This document shows, in pieces, positions 36,291 through 43,967 of a stretch of DNA of 64,000 nucleotides. The DNA is from Lutimaribacter salitolerans (GTDB taxonomy: Bacteria; Pseudomonadota; Alphaproteobacteria; Rhodobacterales; Rhodobacteraceae). Both the position numbers and the translations under genes were made by a program. The stretch is from assembly GCF_042677865.1 (NCBI RefSeq), contig NZ_JBHUDD010000027.1:221502-285501 (forward strand). The letters are read 5' to 3'. How positions within the stretch are numbered: position 1 is the first letter of the stretch; each line of letters starts with the position of its first letter. Below the pieces are notes generated by a model. That model was not told where the DNA came from, did no database searches, and was given only the letters and a program-made list of their open reading frames with translations.

Positions 36291-36422
36291 TGCACACGCG
36301 CCGGTGAAGACAGGTGTCTTGCGTGAATGCACAGAAAGGCCCAGATTTGGTGTCAGACAGCACGGCAGCCCGCCGCGCTTCCCAAACAACCCGATGGGCA
36401 GACCATCGAAAAGGAGACTGAC

Positions 36423-36725
36423 ATGAAACGCTTCATCACTGCTCTTACGCTTACCGCAGCCGCAGCAACCGCACCGGCATTCGCCGACACCGCGCTGAAC
36501 GGTACCGTCATTTCGACCATGGGCGATGCCTCGGTCGTGTCGCTGCACCCCCGTGAGCGTGGCATTGGCGACAACGGCGTCGTCACCGCCAACCACGGCA
36601 TCACCGTCGACGTTCCCGCATCGCGCATCTTTGACCCACGCGACACCGGCAAGACCTCGGGCAACAGCACAAGCGTCAGCCTGTTCACCGGCAACGCCGA
36701 TGTGACCAACTACGGCGCACGCTGA
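36423..36725 (+). CDS. Exported 100-aa protein, tandem paralogue 1 (unknown family)
   Basis: A 100-residue secreted protein that I do not recognise. A Sec signal peptide (residues 1-21, cleavage after A-F-A) precedes a mature part of about 79 residues. Shared with paralogues 2 and 3 are G-T-V-I-S-T-M-G-D-A-S near 27-37, L-H-P-R-E near 42-46, N-G-V-V near 52-55, D-x-R-D-x-G-K near 71-77 and a C-terminal T-G-N-A-D-V-T-N-Y-G-A-R. No cysteine is present in the mature form. AAAGGAGA precedes the ATG. Likely periplasmic or extracellular. Confidence 0.85.
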   Translation: MKRFITALTLTAAAATAPAFADTALNGTVISTMGDASVVSLHPRERGIGDNGVVTANHGITVDVPASRIFDPRDTGKTSGNSTSVSLFTGNADVTNYGAR

Positions 36726-36735
36726 TCCTTCGGCC

Positions 36736-36754
36736 CGGCGGGGCTCCCCCGCCG
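36736..36754 (+). terminator. Hairpin after paralogue 1
   Basis: A perfect 8-bp stem CGGCGGGG/CCCCGCCG with a three-base loop, 11 bases after the stop. A TTTTT run follows only 18 bases later (36772-36776), so it may be a partial terminator or an mRNA-stabilising element between genes 1 and 2. Confidence 0.5.
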
Positions 36755-36798
36755 ACGCTGACCCAACAAGTTTTTCTCTCTCGAAAGGAGACGTCGAT

Positions 36799-37101
36799 AT
36801 GAAACGCTTTATAACCGCACTGACCCTGACCGCAGCCGCAGCCACCGCACCGGCCTTTGCGTCACCCGCCCTGGACGGCACCGTGATCTCGACCATGGGC
36901 GACGCCTCGGTCGTGACCCTGCACCCCCGCGAACGTGCCATCGGCGACAATGGTGTGGTCACCGCGATCCAGGGCATCCAGATGGACCGTCCTGCATCCT
37001 GGATTCTCGACCAGCGCGATATCGGCAAGGTCGAAGGTAGCACCGTTTCGGTGAACACCTTCACCGGCAACGCCGACGCCACGCAATACGGTGCACGCTG
37101 A
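36799..37101 (+). CDS. Exported 100-aa protein, tandem paralogue 2 (unknown family)
   Basis: A 100-residue secreted protein, same length and layout as its neighbours. Its signal peptide and first 30 mature residues are almost identical to paralogue 3 and close to paralogue 1; the central stretch (about 56-75) differs, with M-D-R-P-A-S-W-I-L-D-Q. The end is T-F-T-G-N-A-D-A-T-Q-Y-G-A-R. GAAAGGAGA precedes the ATG. Near-identity at DNA level over the signal peptide indicates recent tandem duplication. Confidence 0.85.
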   Translation: MKRFITALTLTAAAATAPAFASPALDGTVISTMGDASVVTLHPRERAIGDNGVVTAIQGIQMDRPASWILDQRDIGKVEGSTVSVNTFTGNADATQYGAR

Positions 37102-37110
37102 ACCAACGAT

Positions 37111-37135
37111 CCGGTGGGGCACGCAGCCCCGCCGG
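37111..37135 (+). terminator. Hairpin after paralogue 2
   Basis: A 10-bp stem CCGGTGGGGC/GCCCCGCCGG (one G-U type pair) with a five-base loop, nine bases after the stop. No T-tract follows. Same position relative to the gene as the hairpin after paralogue 1. Confidence 0.5.
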
Positions 37136-37181
37136 CCTCTACCCTGAAATTCAAACGACATCTTCGAAAGGAGATTTCAAC

Positions 37182-37484
37182 ATGACACGCTTTATCACCG
37201 CACTGACCCTGACCGCAGCCGCAGCCACCGCACCGGCATTCGCATCGCCCGCGCTGGATGGCACCGTGATCTCGACCATGGGCGACGCCTCGACTGTCGC
37301 GCTGCATCCGCGCGAAAGCGCGATTGGCGGCAATGGCGTCGTGCAGGCCAGCACAGGCACCGAATCCGAAAAATCCGTCGAGCGGGTTTTCGCGCCGCGC
37401 GACGCGGGCAAGGTCGCAGGGACCACCGTGACCGTTACGACCTTTGGCGGCAACGCCAACGTCACCGACTACGGCGCGCGCTGA
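37182..37484 (+). CDS. Exported 100-aa protein, tandem paralogue 3 (unknown family)
   Basis: A 100-residue secreted protein beginning M-T-R-F where the others have M-K-R-F. Signal peptide to residue 21, then the shared G-T-V-I-S-T-M-G-D-A-S block. The centre (about 56-72) is the most divergent of the three, with S-T-G-T-E-S-E-K-S-V-E-R-V, while D-A-G-K and the C-terminal N-V-T-D-Y-G-A-R are kept. GAAAGGAGA precedes the ATG. Followed by the only strong terminator of the trio. Confidence 0.85.
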   Translation: MTRFITALTLTAAAATAPAFASPALDGTVISTMGDASTVALHPRESAIGGNGVVQASTGTESEKSVERVFAPRDAGKVAGTTVTVTTFGGNANVTDYGAR

Positions 37485-37508
37485 TTTAACCCCATGCGCC
37501 CCTTAACA

Positions 37509-37538
37509 CCCCGCTCGGCTTACACCGGGCGGGGTTTT
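37509..37538 (+). terminator. Rho-independent terminator of the small-protein trio
   Basis: A 10-bp stem CCCCGCTCGG/CCGGGCGGGG (one G-U pair) with a six-base loop, followed at once by TTTT. It lies 25 bases after the third paralogue and just before the convergent saccharopine-dehydrogenase-like gene. Confidence 0.85.
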
Positions 37539-37543
37539 CTGTG

Positions 37544-38683
37544 TCAGGTGTGATCGACGATCTGCAGATGCTGCGCCAGCGTGCCGATCTCGTTCATGAA
37601 CCGGGACACCAGCGCGGCCTCATGCGGCGCGGCGGTCACGCCGGCGGGAATATCCCGCGCCAGCACCGCCTCGACCGCCAGCGAGACCGGCACGGACACC
37701 AGCCGCGCCATCGCCGTGCCGTCCGCATCGCCCCAGGCATCCATCACATAGGTCTTGTGCCAGACCGTCGCGCCATCCTTTTCGGCCGTCAGCCCCACGC
37801 ACAGCACCACGCGATCCGGCTCGCCCGCGTCATAGGCATTCTCGCGCCAGAACTGATCCGACATTTCCTTCAGCCGGGCCTCGCCCGCGTCGCCCTCAAG
37901 GGTTTCGATCTCGGCGAACACGTCCTTCCACGCCTCGGCCCAGCCGTTCAGGCGCAGGGTGCCGCGCACGAAATCGCGCACCGGCCAGTCCGGATCGAAC
38001 TGGTATTGCGCCATGAAAGGGATGGAGTCGCGGTTGGGATAGACCTCGAAATCTTCGGGCACCGGCAGCGGCGCCGTGTAGCTTGAGATCGCATCCCACG
38101 GCCGGTCCACCCGCAGCTCCTCGAAGTCGCGCAGTGACCGCGAGGGCGAGCGCAGCGCCTTGAGCACACCCAGCGGTGACCAGCTGAACTTGTACCGGAA
38201 CGGGTTGGGATGCTTGGGCACCCCCCCGCAATACGAGGTGAAGGACAGCGTGTTGCCCGCATCGAACGCGTCGCTGGCGCGGTAGTCATCCATCAGGTGA
38301 TGCGCCATCAGGTGATCGATGCCGGGGTCCAGCCCGATTTCATTGACCAGCCGCAGGCCCAGTTCCCGCGCCTTGGCATCCAGCGCGCGCATTTCCGGCG
38401 CGATATAGGACGAGCTGACGAAATCCGCGCCCTTTTCAAGGCACAGCTCGGCCAGCGGCACATGCCAGTCGCCCGGCAGCATCGACACGACCACGTCACC
38501 GGGCGCCAGCACATCGGCCAGCGTCTCCATGTCGAAGGCGTGGATGTCATCCGTCAGATCGCCCACCGCCTCGCGCGCCTTGTCGACGGTGCGGTTCCAC
38601 ACCGTCACCTTGTGCCCCGCCGCGATCAGCCGCCGCAGGCCCGGTATCGCCGACAGCCCCGTGCCGCACCAATGGATGGTCAT
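37544..38683 (-). CDS. Saccharopine dehydrogenase-like oxidoreductase (LYS9/reductase type)
   Basis: A 379-residue NAD(P)-dependent protein with a short Rossmann start (I-H-W-C-G-T-G-L near 3-10, V-T-V-W-N-R), D-V-V-V-S-M-L-P near 62-69 and N-E-I-G-L-D-P-G-I-D-H near 110-120, which is a hallmark of saccharopine dehydrogenases. C-G-G-V-P near 148-152 and N-P-F-R-Y-K-F-S-W-S-P follow. The glutamate-forming half-reaction is implied by family. The ATG at 38683 has a GGGAG site and is separated by 11 bases from the PQ-loop gene. Confidence 0.87.
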   Translation of the reverse strand: MTIHWCGTGLSAIPGLRRLIAAGHKVTVWNRTVDKAREAVGDLTDDIHAFDMETLADVLAPGDVVVSMLPGDWHVPLAELCLEKGADFVSSSYIAPEMRALDAKARELGLRLVNEIGLDPGIDHLMAHHLMDDYRASDAFDAGNTLSFTSYCGGVPKHPNPFRYKFSWSPLGVLKALRSPSRSLRDFEELRVDRPWDAISSYTAPLPVPEDFEVYPNRDSIPFMAQYQFDPDWPVRDFVRGTLRLNGWAEAWKDVFAEIETLEGDAGEARLKEMSDQFWRENAYDAGEPDRVVLCVGLTAEKDGATVWHKTYVMDAWGDADGTAMARLVSVPVSLAVEAVLARDIPAGVTAAPHEAALVSRFMNEIGTLAQHLQIVDHT

Positions 38684-38694
38684 TCTACTCTCCC

Positions 38695-38949
38695 TCATCC
38701 GAATTTCAGTTTGGCCAGCACGATGGCACCAACCATCGTCACCGCCACGACATTGGCCAGAATCAGCGGCCAGTCGCCGATCATCACGCCGTAGATCAGC
38801 CACAGCGTCACCGTGGCCAGAAACAGCGCCTGCGCAGGCAGCGAGAGCGCCTTGGTCTCGCGCGCGCGCCAGACCTGAACCGCCTGCGGAATCCAGCAGA
38901 TCGTGCCAAGGATCGCCGCCATGTAACCCACCCACAGCGCCATCATCAC
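38695..38949 (-). CDS. SemiSWEET-like PQ-loop membrane protein
   Basis: An 84-residue membrane protein with three helices (about 5-22, 41-58, 62-80) and the P-Q motif in W-I-P-Q-A-V-Q-V-W-R at residues 19-28. This is the size and topology of bacterial SemiSWEET sugar facilitators, which work as dimers. It lies between two saccharopine-dehydrogenase-type genes, overlapping the upstream one by four bases, so co-expression is near certain. What it carries here is unknown. Confidence 0.85.
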   Translation of the reverse strand: MMMALWVGYMAAILGTICWIPQAVQVWRARETKALSLPAQALFLATVTLWLIYGVMIGDWPLILANVVAVTMVGAIVLAKLKFG

Positions 38950-40001
38950 AGCCTTTCCAGATGTGTGTCGAACGTGGCCCTTGCCCGGCCCCAGACGCCC
39001 GATGCAAGATCCGTCAACTCCAGCAGCGAGGGCAGCAGTTGGCGTGCGTAATCCTGACTGCTTTCCACCGGCAGCATCGACGGCAGGTTATCAATCGCCA
39101 TCACGTCCAGCGGCGGCGCATCATGCACCCGCAGTGCCGGTTCAGCCCAAGTGGTGGTCCGGTCATACACCTTGACGGGCGAGAAATCCGAGGTCGGATC
39201 GCAGGCGATGTCGCCGATCGCGGTCAGCCTGCGCGCCGCCGTCTTGGCATCGGCAGGCACGAACACCGGACAGCCGGGCGCGGCAAGGATGCAGTTCAGG
39301 AAGATCTCGTGCTCCAGCACCTGCGGGAACGGCCCGCCATGGGCGGTCTCGGCCATGTCCCAGCGGGTCACCTTGACGCCTGCCGCCTCGCACATGTCGC
39401 TGGCCCCGGTGCCCACGCGCCCCAGCGCGCCGATCACGATGGCGCGCGGGCGCTCGGGCTGAGTGGCGTCCAGATCGGCCACCACGGCCGCGACCAATGC
39501 ATCGCGCCCAAGATACACGCCAACCGGGCCGCAGATGCCGCCACGCGCCTGCGCGGCCCATGTCATCAACGTCACCGCCGCCCCGGCGAACCCCGCCCAA
39601 TAGCCAAACGCGGCCACGCGCCGACCGTCCTCGTTCACCAGGTATTCCAGATCATACAGCACCCCGCCGCCAGCCTTGAATCGGCGCAGCAACTCCTGCC
39701 CGGCGGGCTGCCCCTTGTAGGCATGGCCGAACATGATGTGGCGATGGCGCAGCGGCGTGCCGTCCTCGGGCAGTTCCTTGAGGCCAAAGATGATCACATC
39801 CTCAGGCGCCTCGGGCCAGGCATTCTCGGGCGCGATTTCAGCCCCCGCCGCGCGGTAGACGTCGATCGGGATGGCGCGCACGCTGCTATCCTCGACCGTC
39901 ACGCGCAGCCCCGCCTTGATCAGTGCGGCACAGCCCTCGGGCGTCAGGCCCACGCGCTCTTCGTTCTCGCGCTGCTCGGCGCGCACCCACAGATGTGTCA
40001 T
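38946..40001 (-). CDS. Saccharopine/alanine dehydrogenase-type oxidoreductase (LYS1-like)
   Basis: A 351-residue protein with an N-terminal alanine-dehydrogenase/PNT-like domain (R-A-E-Q-R-E-N-E-E-R-V-G-L-T-P near 7-21; F-G-H-A-Y-K-G-Q near 90-97) and a Rossmann domain with V-I-G-A-L-G-R-V-G-T-G-A near 189-200, then the W-D-M-A-E-T strand. This is the LYS1 (lysine-forming, NAD-dependent saccharopine dehydrogenase) architecture. Together with the protein at 37544 it would form both halves of the saccharopine route. Substrate specificity is not established by sequence alone. Confidence 0.87.
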   Translation of the reverse strand: MTHLWVRAEQRENEERVGLTPEGCAALIKAGLRVTVEDSSVRAIPIDVYRAAGAEIAPENAWPEAPEDVIIFGLKELPEDGTPLRHRHIMFGHAYKGQPAGQELLRRFKAGGGVLYDLEYLVNEDGRRVAAFGYWAGFAGAAVTLMTWAAQARGGICGPVGVYLGRDALVAAVVADLDATQPERPRAIVIGALGRVGTGASDMCEAAGVKVTRWDMAETAHGGPFPQVLEHEIFLNCILAAPGCPVFVPADAKTAARRLTAIGDIACDPTSDFSPVKVYDRTTTWAEPALRVHDAPPLDVMAIDNLPSMLPVESSQDYARQLLPSLLELTDLASGVWGRARATFDTHLERL

Positions 40002-40052
40002 CGTGTCTTTCCCCGGACGAGTCGCCGCACCCTAGCGCCGCCTGCGCGACGC

Positions 40053-40706
40053 TTAAAGATGGGTCCGCGCGAATTGCCGCTCGGGGCGGTCCAGATGCGG
40101 CACCGCGTTGAACTGCGTCAGCGCCAGATCGCCGCCCACCGGATGCAGCCGGTGCACCGAGGTATTCATGATCGAAATCGCCGTGCGCGCGTAGTGCACA
40201 AGGCCCAGCCCCATCACCTGCCGCACCGCCATGCCGATCAACCCGCCCGAGGTGATCACCAAGGCCGGGCCATGTCCCGCCGCAATATCCATCAGCGCGT
40301 CCTTGATACGCCCCTCGAACGCGGCAAAGGTTTCGGGCGCACCTTCGATCCGGCCCTCGGACCAGGCCTGCATCAGTTGCGGCATGTAGGCCACGAAATC
40401 CTCGCGGCTGGCAGGCATGGGCACGTCGTGCTGCGCCTGCAATGCCTGCGCCAGGGTAAAGAACTCGAACTCGTTCAGCCGCGCATCCTGCACCGCGTCA
40501 TGCGCATATCCCATCGAGTGGGCGGTCTCGCGGTGGCGCACCAGAACGCCGGTGTAGACGCGGGTGAACTGATCGCGGGTGCCGCGCAAATGCTCGCCCA
40601 GCCACTCGGCCTGCCGGTGCCCCAGCGCGCTCAGCTTGTCGTAATCGGCCTCGTCCCGGGCGGCGGTGTTGGCCTGCCCATGACGGATCAGGGTGATGGT
40701 GGACAT
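40053..40706 (-). CDS. Histidine phosphatase family protein
   Basis: A 217-residue phosphoglycerate-mutase-like phosphatase. The catalytic L-I-R-H-G-Q motif is at residues 6-11, with a second Arg in R-H-R-E-T-A and the later E in E-F-E-F-F; the second catalytic His is replaced in context by I-T-S-G-G-L-I-G, where many family members have S-H-G-G. AAGGA precedes the ATG at 40706. Divergent from the M20 hydrolase. Substrate unknown; the changed S-x-G-G site may affect activity. Confidence 0.85.
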   Translation of the reverse strand: MSTITLIRHGQANTAARDEADYDKLSALGHRQAEWLGEHLRGTRDQFTRVYTGVLVRHRETAHSMGYAHDAVQDARLNEFEFFTLAQALQAQHDVPMPASREDFVAYMPQLMQAWSEGRIEGAPETFAAFEGRIKDALMDIAAGHGPALVITSGGLIGMAVRQVMGLGLVHYARTAISIMNTSVHRLHPVGGDLALTQFNAVPHLDRPERQFARTHL

Positions 40707-40831
40707 TGCGTGTTCCTTGTCTTGCTTGCCCCCGGGATTAGGCCGGGGGGCGCCGGGGTGCAATGCCCGGCTTGCACGTCGCGGGCGCATGGTGTTGGCT
40801 TCGCCACGTCATTTCACGAAAGGTGCCGCCA

Positions 40832-42028
40832 ATGCAGATCAACCCCGACCGCTTTTTGTCCGACCTGCACCGCCTGCGCGGCTTTGGAGCCTCGGGCGTG
40901 GGCAAGGGCGTGGTGCGCCCGGCCTTTTCCGACCCCGACATCGCGGCGCGCGACTGGCTGGCCGAACGTATGGCCGAGGCCGGGCTGACCGTGCATCACG
41001 ACCCGGTCGGCAACCAGTTCGGACTTGCGCCCGGCCCGTCGCTGCTGGTCGGATCGCACAGCGACAGCCAGCCCGAGGGCGGCTGGCTGGATGGCGCGCT
41101 GGGGGTGATCTGCGGGCTGGAACTGGCCCGCGCCTCGGCCGAGGCGGGCGGGCCTGCGATTTCGGTGGCAAACTTCCAGGATGAAGAGGGCCGGTTCGGC
41201 GTCACCACCGGGTCAACCATCTGGTCCGGCGCCCTGTCGCTGGATCAGGCCGACACCCTGACCGACCGCGATGGCGCAACATTCGCCGAGGCGCGCGGCG
41301 CGATGGCCCATCTGGCGGGTGGCTTTGTCGATCCCGCGCAGTTCACCGGTTTCATCGAGGTACATATCGAGCAAGGCCCATGGCTGTTCGAGGCGGGTGA
41401 GGCCGCCGGCATCGTCACCGACATCGTCGGCATCCGCGACATGCGCATCACCTTTACCGGCGAACAGAACCACGCAGGGACCACGCCGATGCACCGCCGC
41501 CGCGATACGTTTCAGGGGCTGGCCGCCTTTGCCGCCCTGCTGAACGAGCGGTTTCAGAACGTGGTGACGCCGCAGACGGTCTGGACCACCGGCCATGTCG
41601 ATCTGCACCCCGGCGCCCATTCCATCGTGCCGGGGCGCTGCACCTTTTCGATGCAATGGCGCGATGGCAATGGCGACCGGTTGGCGCGGATGGAGGCGAT
41701 CATCCGCGACACCGCACAAGAGGTGGCGGATGCGCGCGGGCTGGGGCTGGAGTACGGCACCCTGCTGGGGCTGGAGCCTGTGGACATGGCAGCACCGTTG
41801 CGCGAGGCACTGGCAGGGGCGGCGGAGCAGGTCTGCCCCGGACGCTGGCGGCGGATGCAATCGGGCGCTTTGCACGATGCGGCCAATGTGGCGAAGCTGA
41901 TGCCTGCCGCGATGCTGTTCGTGCCGTCGATCAACGGGATCAGCCACGATTTTGCCGAAGATACCGACGAGGCCGACCTGATAATCGGCATGCAGGTTCT
42001 GGCGCAGGCCGTGGCCGACCTGCGCTGA
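40832..42028 (+). CDS. M20-family Zn-dependent hydrolase (N-carbamoyl-amino-acid / allantoate amidohydrolase type)
   Basis: A 398-residue metallo-amidohydrolase. The di-zinc ligands appear in order: G-S-H-S-D-S-Q-P-E-G-G near 72-82, W-L-D-G-A-L-G, N-F-Q-D-E-E-G-R-F near 114-122 and H-I-E-Q-G-P near 180-185; a dimerisation domain with N-H-A-G-T-T-P-M follows. Such enzymes split N-carbamoyl amino acids, allantoate or ureidoglycine. The ATG at 40832 follows AAAGG. Single gene. Confidence 0.9.
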   Translation: MQINPDRFLSDLHRLRGFGASGVGKGVVRPAFSDPDIAARDWLAERMAEAGLTVHHDPVGNQFGLAPGPSLLVGSHSDSQPEGGWLDGALGVICGLELARASAEAGGPAISVANFQDEEGRFGVTTGSTIWSGALSLDQADTLTDRDGATFAEARGAMAHLAGGFVDPAQFTGFIEVHIEQGPWLFEAGEAAGIVTDIVGIRDMRITFTGEQNHAGTTPMHRRRDTFQGLAAFAALLNERFQNVVTPQTVWTTGHVDLHPGAHSIVPGRCTFSMQWRDGNGDRLARMEAIIRDTAQEVADARGLGLEYGTLLGLEPVDMAAPLREALAGAAEQVCPGRWRRMQSGALHDAANVAKLMPAAMLFVPSINGISHDFAEDTDEADLIIGMQVLAQAVADLR

Positions 42029-42043
42029 CCCGTCAGACTGGCC

Positions 42044-43834
42044 TCAGGCCGCCTGCCCGTCGGTGAACTGCAACCGTGCCAGCCGGGCATAAAGCCCGCC
42101 CTGCGCCACCAGCTCGTCATGGGTGCCTTGCGCGGCGATCCGTCCGCCTTCCAGCACCACGATGCGGTCTGCCTTTTTCACCGTGGCCAGACGGTGCGCC
42201 ACGATGATCGTGGTGCGCCCCTGCGCCAGGGTGTCGACCGCCTGCTGCACCGCGCGTTCGCTTTCGGCGTCCAGCGCGCTGGTCGCCTCGTCCAGCAACA
42301 GCACCGGCGCGTCGCGCAGGATCGCACGGGCAATGGCGATACGCTGTTTCTGACCACCTGACAGCATCACGCCGCGCTCGCCCACCTGCGCGTCATAGCC
42401 TTCGGGCAGTGCTGTGATGAACTCATGCGCGGCAGCCGCGCGCGCCGCCGCCTCGACCTCGGCGTCGGTGGCACCGGGACGGCCAAAACGGATGTTCTCG
42501 CGCGCCGTGGTGGCAAAGATCACCGGGTCCTGCGGCACCAGCGCGATGTGCTGGCGGAAGGCGTCGCGCGCCATGTCGGGCAGCGCCACACCATCCAGCA
42601 GAACGCGCCCCGCCTGCGGATCATAGAATCGCTGGATCAACTGGATCACCGTCGTCTTGCCCGCCCCCGATGGGCCCACCAGCGCCACGGTCTCGCCGGG
42701 GCGGATGTCCAGATCGACGCCATCCAGCGCCGGAATGTCCGGCCGCGCGGGATACTGGAACGACACGTTGTCAAAGGTGATCTGCCCGCGCACAGGGCTG
42801 GGCACCGGCATCGGCGCGGTCGGGTCCTGAACCGGGTCTTCGGTCTGGAGCAGCTCGACCAGACGCTCGGTCGCGCCCGCCGCGCGCTGCAACTCGCCCC
42901 AGATTTCCGACATCGCGGCCACGCCGCCCGCCACCATCACCGAATAGATCACGAACTGCACCAGCGCGCCCGGCGTCATCAGCCCCGCGCGCACATCGTT
43001 GGCCCCGATCCACAGCACGCCCACGATTCCCGAGAACACAAGGAAGATCACGATCACCGTCATCACGGCCCGCGTGGTGATCCGCCGCCGCGCAGCATCG
43101 AAGCTTTTCTCGGTCACGTCGGAAAACGCGGCCTTGGTCACCCGCTCATGCGTGAATGCCTGAACCGTCTGCACGCTGCTCAGCGCCTCGGACGCGCTGC
43201 CCGAGCTGTTGGCGATCCAGTCCTGATTCTCGCGGCTCAGCTTGCGCAGGCGACGGCCCAGCGTCAGGATCGGCACGATCACGATGGGCACCAGCAGCAG
43301 CACCAGCCCGGTCAGCTTGGCCGAGGTCAGCAGCATCAGCGCCAGCCCGCCCACCAGAATCAGCGCATTGCGCAGCGCGATGGATATGGACGAGCCCAGA
43401 ACCGACAGGATCAGCGTGGTGTCGGTGGTGATCCGACTCAGGACCTCGCCGGTCATGATCCGCTCGTAGAACACCGGGCTCATCGACAGCACGCGGTCGA
43501 ACACCGCCTTGCGGATATCGGCCACCACGCGCTCGCCCAGCCGCGTGACCAGCGCATAGCGCAGCCCGGTGCCGACAGCCAGCAGGGCCGCCACCGCCAG
43601 CGCAGCGGCGAAATAGCGGTCCAGCAAAGCGGCATTCTCGTTGCCTAAATTGTCCACCACGCGACGCACCGCCAAAGGCAGGGCCAGCGATACGCAAGCG
43701 GTCAGCACCAGCGCCAGAATGGCCAGCCCCATCAGCTGCCGATAGGGCCGCATAAAGGGCCACAATTCGCGCAAGGCGCCCACGCGCCTTGATTTCGCAC
43801 GCTCCTCTTCGCCGTTCGGGGCCACATCTGCCAT
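42044..43834 (-). CDS. ABC exporter, fused permease-ATPase (MsbA/LmrA type)
   Basis: A 596-residue half-transporter with six helices in residues 30-320 and a nucleotide-binding domain from about 350: Walker A G-P-S-G-A-G-K-T-T, signature L-S-G-G-Q-K-Q-R-I-A-I-A-R, Walker B L-L-L-D-E-A-T-S-A-L-D and the H-loop V-A-H-R-L-A-T. It should work as a homodimer exporting a lipid or drug-like molecule. The ATG at 43834 follows an AGGAAGGA site; readings from 44194 run through the neighbouring promoter. Confidence 0.92.
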   Translation of the reverse strand: MADVAPNGEEERAKSRRVGALRELWPFMRPYRQLMGLAILALVLTACVSLALPLAVRRVVDNLGNENAALLDRYFAAALAVAALLAVGTGLRYALVTRLGERVVADIRKAVFDRVLSMSPVFYERIMTGEVLSRITTDTTLILSVLGSSISIALRNALILVGGLALMLLTSAKLTGLVLLLVPIVIVPILTLGRRLRKLSRENQDWIANSSGSASEALSSVQTVQAFTHERVTKAAFSDVTEKSFDAARRRITTRAVMTVIVIFLVFSGIVGVLWIGANDVRAGLMTPGALVQFVIYSVMVAGGVAAMSEIWGELQRAAGATERLVELLQTEDPVQDPTAPMPVPSPVRGQITFDNVSFQYPARPDIPALDGVDLDIRPGETVALVGPSGAGKTTVIQLIQRFYDPQAGRVLLDGVALPDMARDAFRQHIALVPQDPVIFATTARENIRFGRPGATDAEVEAAARAAAAHEFITALPEGYDAQVGERGVMLSGGQKQRIAIARAILRDAPVLLLDEATSALDAESERAVQQAVDTLAQGRTTIIVAHRLATVKKADRIVVLEGGRIAAQGTHDELVAQGGLYARLARLQFTDGQAA

Positions 43835-43967
43835 CGATTGTCCTTCCTGTCTTCGCGCCAGCGGTTTACGGCTTTCCGCGCCCTGCGGCAAGCGTCGGGC
43901 TGTCGCGGGTTGATTTCCGGTTCCATCCGGGCAAATCTCGCCCCGCAACATCGAGGGGGAGGAACCG

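Noticed and set aside
36080..36295. 71-residue minus-strand frame in the AT-rich region
   Set aside because: No ribosome site or homology-like pattern; overlaps the hairpins and probable promoter of the small-protein trio.
40729..40749. CCCCCGG/CCGGGGG hairpin between the phosphatase and M20 genes
   Set aside because: It lies in the divergent upstream region of both genes, where a terminator is not expected; in DNA this rich in GC a 7-bp arm can occur by chance.
38529..40988. 819-residue plus-strand open frame over the saccharopine-type genes
   Set aside because: Antisense to three well-supported minus-strand genes; low-complexity Arg/His/Pro composition and no motif.
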